A DNA stretch of 64,000 bases from an uncultured Lachnospiraceae bacterium (GTDB taxonomy: Bacteria > Bacillota > Clostridia > Lachnospirales > Lachnospiraceae). The translations under genes and the position numbers were made by a program. Location of the stretch: the NCBI GenBank assembly GCA_949502235.1, contig CATBDC010000008.1:1-64000 (forward strand), read 5' to 3'. How positions within the stretch are numbered: the stretch's first letter is position 1; every line of letters begins with the position of its first letter. Positions 18,851-26,450 of the stretch are shown here, one piece after another. Under the pieces are notes generated by a model. That model was not told where the DNA came from and made no database searches. It saw only the letters and a program-made list of their open reading frames with translations.

Positions 18851-19624
18851 TTATATCACATTTTCCATCTCTAACATATCCCCTCTGTAGCGGTAAGGCA
18901 GATGGTTAAGCTGACACTTCGGATTTGTCCTTGACTCAATGGCAATTGTTTTGGCAAAGCTTTTCCAAAGCTTTGCGTATTCCTTCTCTTTATCCGAAAC
19001 ACATGACGCAAATGACCGGTCGATCTGCTCATCCCACACCAGCACCCATTTCTTTTCCTTCTCATGTACTACAAACATCTGGTGTGTCTTGTCGTAAATC
19101 ATCCAGTTCTCAAGAGGCAGCCTGTCTGCAAAATGAGGCGCAAGACAGGTAAGCACCTGGTTCTTCGGCGTAATCTCCGAATACAGCACGCCGTTTGCAA
19201 GCTCCTTGAATCTTAAAAATCCCTTGTAGCTGTGAGCCTCACCCCCTACGCTTCTGCTTAACTCAAACACCTTCTCCACCTTCGGGTGGCTTAAATGCTC
19301 CATGATTTTCGTACTGTCCGGTATCCTTCTGGCCGCAAGCATGGTTCCGAGAATGGCATCTCCCTTCTGTGCGTCATGGGAAAGGGCGGCATGATACAGT
19401 TCCCAGTAGACCCGCCTTCCAAGATGCTTTTTTATCAGATTTTCTACAGCCTGCGCCTTATGCTCTGTCTCCTCCACCTGCCGGTATTCGCAGAAAAGCT
19501 CCTGCTCCAAAGCATGTTTAAGGGCAACCTTGCAGGTCTCTTCACTCTGTCTGTCCTTCCATGCGTCATAAATCGCAGAATATATCCCGGTTATCGTATC
19601 ACTGCATACATAGACTGTTTTCAC
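18851..19624 (-). CDS. DUF4130/TIGR03915-type DNA metabolism protein
   Basis: This 257-residue protein's C-terminal half matches the DUF4130 family, including the ending NPKCQLNHLPYRYR. That family is found beside, or fused to, uracil-DNA-glycosylase-like domains and always pairs with the radical SAM family encoded just upstream. No glycosylase domain is fused here. Its start overlaps the stop of the radical SAM gene by 4 nt, so translation is coupled. Function is unproven. The partnership suggests DNA repair or base modification. Conserved aromatic and His residues (HFADRLP, NWMIYD) could bind nucleic acid, which is inference. Confidence 0.85.
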   Translation of the reverse strand: MKTVYVCSDTITGIYSAIYDAWKDRQSEETCKVALKHALEQELFCEYRQVEETEHKAQAVENLIKKHLGRRVYWELYHAALSHDAQKGDAILGTMLAARRIPDSTKIMEHLSHPKVEKVFELSRSVGGEAHSYKGFLRFKELANGVLYSEITPKNQVLTCLAPHFADRLPLENWMIYDKTHQMFVVHEKEKKWVLVWDEQIDRSFASCVSDKEKEYAKLWKSFAKTIAIESRTNPKCQLNHLPYRYRGDMLEMENVI

Positions 19625-20952
19625 ACTGCACTGCCTCCTTTTTCATAAAGTCCTCTCCCAAATCTCACATCATCAAAAAGCGACAGCTGCCGGTAGCCCA
19701 TATTTCTTACCTCTTCCGGAATCCGTTCCTTCACATTCAGAAGATTCCTGGTAATATAGTCCTCCTCAAGCTTCGTAGGATACATCATCCTTCCGCTGCA
19801 GGTAATAAAATACATGGCCCGTTTCAGCACGACTCCCATCTTCTTCAGATCCGAAAAGCTTAAGACCCCCAGCCTTCTTGCCTTCACAATCCGCACCGCC
19901 GACTTATACCCAAGCCCCGGCACCCGGAGCAGCATCTTATAATCTGCCCGGTTAATCTCCACTGGAAACTGTTCCAGATGCTTAAGGGCCCAGTTACACT
20001 TCGGGTCAAACATCACATTAAAATTCGGATTCTCCTCTGACAAAAGCTCCGATGCCTGAAAATGATAATACCGAAGAAGCCAGTCTGCCTGGTAAAGCCT
20101 GTGCTCCCGAAGAAGGGGAGGCCCCTCGTCCGTCCTTGCCGGCAGCGCCTTATCCTCATTCACATGGACAAAGGCAGAGTAAAACACCCTCTTAAGCTCA
20201 AACTTCTGATACAGGGATTCCGCCACCTGAATAATCTGATAATCCGTCTCAGGAGTGGCTCCTATAATCATCTGGGTACTCTGCCCTGCCGGAACAAATC
20301 TGGGCGCACCCCGGTACAGGGCAAGCTCCTGCTTATTCTCCTCCATCCTGTTCTGTACAAGGCGCATAGGAGTTAAGATATTCTTCCTTGTCTTATGAGG
20401 CGCTAAAAGCCTTAAGCTTTCTGCCGTGGGAAGCTCCAGATTCACACTCATCCTGTCCGCCAGAAAACCCACCCTTTGTATCAGCTCCGGATTCGCCCCG
20501 GGAATGGCCTTCACATGGATATATCCCTGAAAGTTACATTCCCTGCGAAGCTTAAAAAGAGCCGCATAGATCAGTTCCATGGTGTAGTCCGGACTCTTCA
20601 GGATACCTGAACTTAAAAACAGTCCTTCAATATAATTTCTCCGGTAAAACTCCATCGTAAGCGTGCAGATCTCATCCGGCGTAAAGGACGCACGGATTAC
20701 ATCATTGCTTCTTCTGTTAATGCAGTATTTGCAGTCATAGATGCACTCATTGGTAAACAGGATTTTAAGAAGGGAAATACATCTGCCGTCTGCCGAAAAG
20801 CTATGGCAGATGCCTGTCTGTTCACAGCTCCCCATGCCGGTCCCGTCTCCCTTGCGGGAGGTGCCGCTGGAGGTGCATGCAACATCATACTTAGCAGCGT
20901 CTGTCAGTATGTTCAGTTTCTCATACATAGACATAGATTCCTGAATCCGCAT
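19621..20952 (-). CDS. Putative DNA repair/modification radical SAM protein with HhH and clamp-type motif
   Basis: This 443-residue protein of the TIGR03916 type has the radical SAM cluster motif CIYDCKYC (C70, C74, C77). Other cysteines (CTSSG, CEQTGIC, CHSF-like) precede it. A helix-hairpin-helix (LLRVPGLGYKSAVRIV, ending near residue 355) would bind DNA backbone. Near the C-terminus QLSLF (residues ~422-426) matches the beta-sliding-clamp consensus. I chose the ATG at 20952 with GGAG upstream. An earlier ATG at 20982 lies only ~10 nt past the predicted transcription start. It heads the operon with the DUF4130 protein and the nuclease-helicase. The chemistry and substrate are unknown. Confidence 0.88.
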   Translation of the reverse strand: MRIQESMSMYEKLNILTDAAKYDVACTSSGTSRKGDGTGMGSCEQTGICHSFSADGRCISLLKILFTNECIYDCKYCINRRSNDVIRASFTPDEICTLTMEFYRRNYIEGLFLSSGILKSPDYTMELIYAALFKLRRECNFQGYIHVKAIPGANPELIQRVGFLADRMSVNLELPTAESLRLLAPHKTRKNILTPMRLVQNRMEENKQELALYRGAPRFVPAGQSTQMIIGATPETDYQIIQVAESLYQKFELKRVFYSAFVHVNEDKALPARTDEGPPLLREHRLYQADWLLRYYHFQASELLSEENPNFNVMFDPKCNWALKHLEQFPVEINRADYKMLLRVPGLGYKSAVRIVKARRLGVLSFSDLKKMGVVLKRAMYFITCSGRMMYPTKLEEDYITRNLLNVKERIPEEVRNMGYRQLSLFDDVRFGRGLYEKGGSAV

Positions 20953-20975
20953 ATAAACTTCACTCTCCGTTTTTA

Positions 20976-21027
20976 AAAACATTTGTTCGATATGATTATA
21001 TTACCACACGAACGCGCGTTCTGTCAA
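20976..21027 (-). promoter_or_regulatory. Promoter with two LexA-like boxes for the repair operon
   Basis: Minus strand TTGACA (21022-21027) and TAATAT (20998-21003) are 18 nt apart. The spacer holds CGAACGCGCGTTC-type dyad 21009-21022 (13 of 14 positions of CGAAC-N4-GTTCG). A second, weaker box at 20976-20989 (one GTTCG half, the other AAAAC) lies just past the -10. This arrangement is typical of LexA-repressed SOS promoters in Firmicutes. Binding itself is inferred. Confidence 0.75.
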
Positions 21028-21074
21028 CCGGAAATTAAAGTTTTTAAACTCCCTCTCAATCTATTTGGGCGCAT

Positions 21075-21098
21075 TTACTGTTCACTCCGTCACAGTAA
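21075..21098. repeat. TTACTGTTCAC-type inverted repeat at the AbiEi-like gene end
   Basis: TTACTGTTCACTCCG followed by TCACAGTAA forms a short hairpin. It includes the stop codon and last codons (GVTVTE) of the gene on the minus strand. Confidence 0.65.
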
Positions 21099-21669
21099 CA
21101 CCTATGTACTTAACTCTCAAAAGTTTTGCATATTTTAATAATCGTTTTTGTTGTTCTTCATTTTTGTATATTTCGCTCACAATTTCAGCAATATCTCTTG
21201 ATTCCAGGCGCATAATATCACAAGCACTACGTCCAATATCATAAATAAAATAGCCGCCATATTCCGTTTCTATTTTTTTCAGGCCAATCTCAAAATTACT
21301 TTTGGAGAAATAATGCCGCTTTACAGGAAAGTTCATATTCAACATACTTCGGTCTGTTCTCTCTGTAGCTACTGATAAACAACCCGGCTCTGCTTCAATC
21401 GCTCCCTGATAATAAAGCGCACTGTCCATGCAAATAACAGCTCTTGGAGCACTGAGGCATACTTCGATACATTTATAATCCAGCGGCTTATCATACCCTC
21501 TTCCGTTTAGCCAATAGACTCCATAACATATTTTTTCCAGATACCCTTCCTTTGTCAGAGATGCTATCTGGCGATTTGAAAATCCTTCTTCACGCAACTT
21601 CTGCGTTCCTACATAGCCTTTATATTTTTTACAAATACCTTCTAATTTTATATATGTATTATCTCTCAT
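21082..21669 (-). CDS. AbiEi-like type IV antitoxin-domain protein
   Basis: This 195-residue protein has an N-terminal winged-helix segment (TQKLREEGFSNRQIASLTKEGYLEKICYGVYWL) as in AbiEi antitoxins. After it come a CMDSALYYQG segment and a C-terminal part. In the AbiE system AbiEi represses its operon and neutralises the nucleotidyltransferase toxin AbiEii, but no AbiEii gene is present here. Its ATG overlaps the KilA-N stop by 4 nt, so the two form one unit. It is AT-rich compared with neighbours, consistent with transfer. Which of the two genes would be toxic is unknown. Confidence 0.7.
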   Translation of the reverse strand: MRDNTYIKLEGICKKYKGYVGTQKLREEGFSNRQIASLTKEGYLEKICYGVYWLNGRGYDKPLDYKCIEVCLSAPRAVICMDSALYYQGAIEAEPGCLSVATERTDRSMLNMNFPVKRHYFSKSNFEIGLKKIETEYGGYFIYDIGRSACDIMRLESRDIAEIVSEIYKNEEQQKRLLKYAKLLRVKYIGVTVTE

Positions 21670-22493
21670 GATTTATATTCATCCTGTACTATTAAATTCA
21701 TATCTTCTATTCGTTTGTCTTCTGTCAGAATTATCATTTGATGAATCGCAATCTCATTCAGCTTTTCTATTCTTTCTTTTTGTGTTTTCCCTTCTTTTAT
21801 CATAACAGAATTTAAGCTTTCTAAATTTGTCAGGCAGACTAACTGCGCCCCGCTTGCATAATCTCTAATATTCCCCTTCGATTTTGGATTCGCAAGTTTC
21901 CACTCTTTTGCAGTTACTCCAAATAATGCTACATTCAGTATGTCCGCTTCAGATGCATAAATTCTGCTAATCATTTCTTTCGACAATTCTTTTGGAATTA
22001 AATTCTGTTTTATCGCATCTGTATGAATCCCATAATTAATCTTTGTTAAATTTCGTTTTATATCCCAGCCATATTGTTTCAATTCAAGCTCTTTTAACCG
22101 TTCAAATTCCTGAATCAAATATATTTTAAACTCAGGACTTATCCACATTCCAAATTCAAAGGCAATATCTTTGTAAGCAAATGTTCCACCATATCGTCCT
22201 GTAGCTGCTTTCAAACCAATTGCATTTGTCTTTGCCACCCATTCTTTTACACTTATTTTAAATCGATTAAGCCCCGCCCGGCTTTTAATTATGGCGAATT
22301 CGCCATAATTAAAAGCCGGATTATAAATTCTTTCCCAAATTCCCAAAAATTCCAGAGTATTTCTATTTCGGAGCCAATCCGAAATAAAAAAATCTCCATC
22401 TTTTGCTTTCAGCATATCTGTCAATGATATATAATCTCTATCATCAATTTTTTTCATGGATACTTCTGTATTTTTAACCACTAACTTTTTCAT
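21666..22493 (-). CDS. KilA-N domain protein
   Basis: This 275-residue protein has a KilA-N domain over about residues 15-120 (DYISLTDMLKAKDGDFFISDWLRNRNTLEFLGIWE, then AGLNRF and YGGTFAYKDIAFEF). The DNA-binding fold is shared with phage and mobile-element proteins. The C-terminal half has QLVCLTNLESLNSVMI and a long helix. I placed the start at the ATG at 22493 with GGAG 6 nt upstream, not at 22520. The gene holds a perfect 42-bp palindrome at 22278-22319. It lies upstream of the AbiEi-like gene with a 4-nt overlap. A regulator, toxin or phage-derived role is possible. Confidence 0.85.
   Translation of the reverse strand: MKKLVVKNTEVSMKKIDDRDYISLTDMLKAKDGDFFISDWLRNRNTLEFLGIWERIYNPAFNYGEFAIIKSRAGLNRFKISVKEWVAKTNAIGLKAATGRYGGTFAYKDIAFEFGMWISPEFKIYLIQEFERLKELELKQYGWDIKRNLTKINYGIHTDAIKQNLIPKELSKEMISRIYASEADILNVALFGVTAKEWKLANPKSKGNIRDYASGAQLVCLTNLESLNSVMIKEGKTQKERIEKLNEIAIHQMIILTEDKRIEDMNLIVQDEYKS
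22278..22319. repeat. Perfect 42-bp palindrome inside the KilA-N gene
   Basis: Each 21-base arm is the exact reverse complement of the other, centred on GAATTC. On the coding strand it spans the codons for PAFNYGEFAIIKSR, in frame, in the conserved KilA-N core. The mRNA would form a very stable hairpin. Confidence 0.9.
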
Positions 22494-22512
22494 TTTACAC
22501 TCCAATTGTATA

Positions 22513-22563
22513 AATTGCATTTTTTGTTACACATATTATTGCATTTTTATTTACACATGTCAA
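22513..22563 (-). promoter_or_regulatory. KilA-N promoter with tandem direct repeats
   Basis: Minus strand TTGACA (22558-22563) and AATAAT (22535-22540) are spaced 17 nt. Two near-identical 22-bp direct repeats (22513-22534 and 22537-22558, both holding ATGTGTAA and AAAATGCAAT) start 24 bp apart and cover the spacer and -10 flank. They look like operators, possibly for the KilA-N or AbiEi-like protein. Confidence 0.65.
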
Positions 22564-22675
22564 CGAAATTTTTAATGTCTACTCAAATCAGCAAACTCTC
22601 CCGCACATACAATGCATTAACCCCTCCATGCAAAAAGCACCAGCCCCTTTCAGACTGATGCCCTGTATAAATACC

Positions 22676-22692
22676 TGCTTACCCCGTAAGCA
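22676..22692 (-). terminator. Hairpin after the XRE gene
   Basis: TGCTTAC-CCC-GTAAGCA is a perfect 7-bp stem just past the stop of the gene at 22700. No T tract follows, so termination is only possible. Confidence 0.35.
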
Positions 22693-22699
22693 CCGGAAA

Positions 22700-23161
22700 C
22701 TATCTGCTGTTTTTCTTCCTGTCCTTCCAGACGGATGCCAGGATATCCTTCAGGACAAGCATTGCATCCAGTTCATTGTACCCGTATTTCTTCTCCAGAT
22801 CCTTTAGCAGCTTATCCAGCTTTGCCGCATAAAAGGCCGTATCCACTTCCGCCTGATAACGGGACAGAACCGGATATTTTCTGCTCCATGCCTTCGTCCA
22901 GTCAATTTTATCCGATACTTCCTCACTGGTCCTGTCGATCACTTCCTGTATCTCTTTGATGTCAATATCAAACTCCACCAGCTCATCTAGTGACAGTCCG
23001 TACAGAACCGCCAGCCTCTTTGACTGGCAGATATCGGGGAGCGTTTCATCCGTCTCCCATTTTGAAACGGTCTGCCTGCTTATCCCAAGCCTTTCAGCAA
23101 CCTCTTCCTGTGACAACCCTTTTTTCTTCCGTGCATGAAATAAATGATTCCCTAAACCCAT
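22700..23161 (-). CDS. XRE-family transcriptional regulator
   Basis: This 153-residue protein has an N-terminal helix-turn-helix (GLSQEEVAERLGISRQTVSKWE, residues ~14-35) in the style of the large clostridial XRE group. The linker ends with IDIKEIQEVID. The helical C-terminal domain (~75-150) contains WTKAWSRKYPVL and a VLKDILASVW segment. There is no membrane helix and no known ligand-binding fold that I can name. AGGAGGAAT precedes the ATG. It is possibly transcribed with the DUF3788 gene upstream (103-nt gap), though both may be independent accessory genes. Confidence 0.82.
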   Translation of the reverse strand: MGLGNHLFHARKKKGLSQEEVAERLGISRQTVSKWETDETLPDICQSKRLAVLYGLSLDELVEFDIDIKEIQEVIDRTSEEVSDKIDWTKAWSRKYPVLSRYQAEVDTAFYAAKLDKLLKDLEKKYGYNELDAMLVLKDILASVWKDRKKNSR

Positions 23162-23264
23162 GACATTCCTCCTAAAATATGATATGCCCTGATTATAATG
23201 CCCTCACTGCCCGGACGCCACCATCAAAACCGTACAATTCTGCCCGTTTTATTAACAGGAATTG

Positions 23265-23677
23265 TTATTTCCGGTTCGGTTTTCTTTTGATAGCCAGCAA
23301 TTTCATATAATCATCAAAATCAGCCGTATTGGTTGGTTCGAACATAACCCATTTCCCGTCACGGTAGGTTTTTGCCTCATCATACTGCCTGCAAACAGCA
23401 CTAGAAAGGGTATCCCTTATAGTTTCAAATTTTGCCCTCTCATCTTTCCCAAAAATAATCATAAAGCCAACGCAATTACTTTTTGCATATAAGCTGCAGA
23501 GGGTTTTTCCACCTCTGCGATACTTATACTCGTAAGTCCAATTCTTACCACCAGTATTCCATAACTGTTCCATATCGTATTTTTCATCAATAGCCGAACA
23601 TAACTCTTGCCAGACTTCATACAAGGGTTGCCCAAGTAATTCAGTCATAATAGATTGAGATGGTATTTTTTCAAGCA
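23265..23677 (-). CDS. DUF3788-like protein
   Basis: This 137-residue soluble protein resembles DUF3788 in length and in the features LYEVWQEL, WNTGGKNWTYEYKYRRGGKTLCSLY, a VGFMIIFGKDER strand-loop and GKWVMFEP. Function is unknown for the family. The ATG at 23677 is chosen because GGAGGA lies 6 nt upstream. A start 36 nt earlier is possible but lacks one. It sits 56 nt after the FadR-type regulator gene end in the same direction. No obvious link to the catabolic operon. Confidence 0.7.
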
Positions 23678-23733
23678 TAATATCTCCTCCGCAAATCTGA
23701 TTTATATTTCTCATTATACAAGGCCTCCTGCTA

Positions 23734-24387
23734 TTACCCCGCGACCTCCTCCAGAAGCTCCCTCTTCAAATCCCCGATATCCTCCTCCAGTATCTTAAGC
23801 GACTCCTCCAGAGCTCTTCTCTCCATCGCCTCCAGAAGCATTTTATGCCTCTGGGCCTCTGTGGCATGTCCCTTATTCCAGGACGCACTGAAGTACTGTA
23901 TGGCGCTTCTATAGGAAAACTGAAGCGCCCTCTTCACTTCTGAATAGATCTTATTATTCCCGCAGAAGCTGCAAAGCAGCAGATGAAATTCAATATTGCC
24001 TGTCCAGTGCTTGATAATATTCTTCTCGCTGTGCATTTTATCTGACTCATGAATACTTCCCCACAGCATATCTATCTTTTCATCCGTAAGATTTTTAAAG
24101 GTCTTCCTAAGCGCCGCCGTCTCCAGGATCGTACGCAGCTCCACAATATCCGTGATCTCCCGGATTGTAATGGGCCGTATCTGATACCCCATTCTTGGCC
24201 GGCTCTCTAAGACCTCTTCCTTACACAGCTCAATGAGGGCTTCCCTGACCGGCGATTTGCTTACTCCATATTTTTCTATCAGCTCACGCTCTGTTATAAT
24301 GTCATTTTGATGATACCTTCCTTCCGTTATCTCGTCCAGAATTTTTTCATAAACCTGATCCTTTAGTTTCATAACTGTTTCAGCCAT
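23734..24387 (-). CDS. GntR-family regulator, FadR/FCD type
   Basis: This 217-residue protein has an N-terminal winged helix (residues ~5-68: VYEKILDEITEGRYHQNDIITERELIEKYGVSKSPVREALIEL) and a C-terminal FCD domain. The FCD domain has metal-ligand-type residues, including D near ELRTILE and H residues in FHLLLCSF and HKMLLEAME. FCD regulators usually bind small organic acids or amino-acid-like effectors. It is the last gene of the transport/hydantoinase-like operon, 79 nt from the dppF-like gene, and probably senses the operon's substrate. I prefer the ATG at 24387 over a GTG six bases earlier. Confidence 0.9.
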   Translation of the reverse strand: MAETVMKLKDQVYEKILDEITEGRYHQNDIITERELIEKYGVSKSPVREALIELCKEEVLESRPRMGYQIRPITIREITDIVELRTILETAALRKTFKNLTDEKIDMLWGSIHESDKMHSEKNIIKHWTGNIEFHLLLCSFCGNNKIYSEVKRALQFSYRSAIQYFSASWNKGHATEAQRHKMLLEAMERRALEESLKILEEDIGDLKRELLEEVAG

Positions 24388-24472
24388 TTTCACGCCCTCA
24401 CTCTGTTTTTTATATACAGAACCATTTATGTCCCTGCAGTTCTAGTATACCAAATTCTTCCAAAAAGTAAAA

Positions 24473-25441
24473 TTAATTATTCAACATATGACACGCCACA
24501 TGATGTCCGCCGCCTGTATCATAAAAGGGAGGCATCTCCTGACGGCAGCTCTCTTTCGTGAATCTGCATCTCGTATGAAAGGGGCAGCCCGCCGGAACAT
24601 TGACCGGACTTGGGACATCCCCTTCTAACATAATCCGTTCTTTTTTATTTTCCGGATCCGGAAGGGGAATCGAGGAAAACAGTGCCTGTGTATAAGGATG
24701 CTTTGGATTCTTATATAATTCTTCGCACTCTGCCGCCTCTACTACCCTTCCCAAGTACATCACCAGGACTCTGCTGCATATATGCCGCACCACAGACAGG
24801 CCGTGGGAAATAAACAGGTATGTCAGGTTATATTCCTTTTGCAGCCCGGCCAGCAGATTTATAATCTGGGACTGTGTAGACACATCCAGCGCAGAAACTG
24901 CCTCATCGCAGACAATAAGCTCCGGTTTCATGATCATTGCCCTGGCAATCCCCACTCTCTGCCTCTGCCCTCCGGAACACTCAAAGGGATATCTGCCATA
25001 AAAATCTTCTGAAAGCCCCACCACACGGAGCATGTTCATTACCTGTTCCTTAATTTCACTCTTTTCTGCCATCCTTTGAACCTTAAGAGGCTCGCCGATA
25101 ATCTTTCCAATGGTACTGCGGGGATTTAGTGAGGTATATGGATCCTGATACACGATCTGTGCATGCTTTCTGAATTCCCGAAGCTCCTTCCCCTTTAGCT
25201 TCAGAATATCCTTTCCCTGAAAAATCACTTCACCCTCTGCCTCTGGCAGAAGATGCAGTATGGCCTTTCCCAGAGTCGTCTTCCCACACCCGGACTCTCC
25301 TACAACCCCAATTGTCTCACCGGGATATATAGAGAACGAAACATCCTCTACGGCTTTCACCGGCCTGCGTCTTCCGGAAAAAATTCCTGATTTCGATTCA
25401 TAGTATTTTGATACATGCCTAATCTCAAATAACGTATCCAT
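24473..25441 (-). CDS. Oligopeptide/dipeptide ABC transporter ATPase, DppF type
   Basis: This 322-residue ATPase has Walker A GESGCGKTT, signature SGGQRQRVGIARA and Walker B LIVCDEAVSALD. The C-terminal cysteine-rich extension (CPFHTRCRFTKESC) is usual in the OppF/DppF family and can hold an iron-sulfur cluster. It follows dppD with a 4-nt gap. With the partner ATPase it drives uptake through the DppB/DppC pair. Substrate specificity is set by the lipoprotein encoded at 29435. Confidence 0.92.
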   Translation of the reverse strand: MDTLFEIRHVSKYYESKSGIFSGRRRPVKAVEDVSFSIYPGETIGVVGESGCGKTTLGKAILHLLPEAEGEVIFQGKDILKLKGKELREFRKHAQIVYQDPYTSLNPRSTIGKIIGEPLKVQRMAEKSEIKEQVMNMLRVVGLSEDFYGRYPFECSGGQRQRVGIARAMIMKPELIVCDEAVSALDVSTQSQIINLLAGLQKEYNLTYLFISHGLSVVRHICSRVLVMYLGRVVEAAECEELYKNPKHPYTQALFSSIPLPDPENKKERIMLEGDVPSPVNVPAGCPFHTRCRFTKESCRQEMPPFYDTGGGHHVACHMLNN

Positions 25442-25445
25442 TTTA

Positions 25446-26435
25446 TCACCTGCCTGTTTCTTGGCCGTACAGATGGCACGCCGTCTTATGTCCCTTTTCC
25501 ACCTCTGTCATAACCGGCCTTACTTCCTTACATATTTCCATTGCCAGAGAACACCTGCCGCAGAATTTGCAGCCCTTCATTTTATACTGTTCATCCGGTC
25601 CGGGAACACTCCCGGGTATCATATAAAGCTTTTCCTTTTTTTCATCCGGCCTGGGAACAGCCTTAAGAAGCCCTCTTGTGTAGGGATGAAGAGGATTTTT
25701 AAAGAACTCTTTTACGGGGGCTTCCTCCACCGTATTGCCTGCATACATCACCAGCACCCTGTCTGAAATATCTGCAATCACTCCCATATCATGGGTAATA
25801 AACATGACAGCCATTCCCATTTCCGCTCTAAGCCGTTTCATAATATCAAGAATCTGAGCCTGAATCGTTACGTCCAGGGCTGTTGTAGGCTCATCCGCAA
25901 TCAAAAGCCTTGGATTACAGGCAATTGCCATAGCAATCATGACCCTCTGGCGCATCCCCCCTGACAATTGATGGGGATATTCCTTCACTCTCTTTTCCGG
26001 CAGGGGAATCCCCACCAGCTCAAGAAGCTCTGCCGCTTTTTTCCACGCTTCCTTTTTCTTCATGTGCTCGTGGTATAAAAGGGACTCCACAATCTGATAC
26101 CCGCATTTCTGCAGAGGGTTCAGGGAGGATAAGGGCTCCTGAAAAATCATGGACATCTCTTTTCCCTGAATACTTGAAAATTCCTTCCTGCTCATTGCAA
26201 GTATATCCCTGCCGTCAAAAAATATTTTTCCCTCTGCCACCCTTCCTGCCTTCTCCGGAATCAGGCGCATAACAGACATGGAGGTAACACTTTTCCCGCA
26301 GCCTGACTCTCCTACAATTCCCAGTATTTCTCCCCGGTTTACATGGAAGGATACATGATCAACTGCCCTGATGGGATATTCCTTTCCATAAAATTCCGTA
26401 ACAAGGTTTTCTACGCGAAGCAATTCCTTTTCCAT
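25446..26435 (-). CDS. Oligopeptide/dipeptide ABC transporter ATPase, DppD type
   Basis: This 329-residue ATPase has Walker [10 protein letters not shown], signature [13 protein letters not shown] and Walker [13 protein letters not shown]. The C-terminal oligopeptide-transporter tail has cysteines ([14 protein letters not shown]). It forms the heterodimeric motor with the DppF-type protein, 4 nt downstream. It starts 15 nt after the M24 peptidase gene, so the peptidase is inside the transporter operon and likely acts on imported substrate. Confidence 0.92.
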   Translation of the reverse strand: MEKELLRVENLVTEFYGKEYPIRAVDHVSFHVNRGEILGIVGESGCGKSVTSMSVMRLIPEKAGRVAEGKIFFDGRDILAMSRKEFSSIQGKEMSMIFQEPLSSLNPLQKCGYQIVESLLYHEHMKKKEAWKKAAELLELVGIPLPEKRVKEYPHQLSGGMRQRVMIAMAIACNPRLLIADEPTTALDVTIQAQILDIMKRLRAEMGMAVMFITHDMGVIADISDRVLVMYAGNTVEEAPVKEFFKNPLHPYTRGLLKAVPRPDEKKEKLYMIPGSVPGPDEQYKMKGCKFCGRCSLAMEICKEVRPVMTEVEKGHKTACHLYGQETGR

Positions 26436-26450
26436 AGTCTTCCTCCCCGC

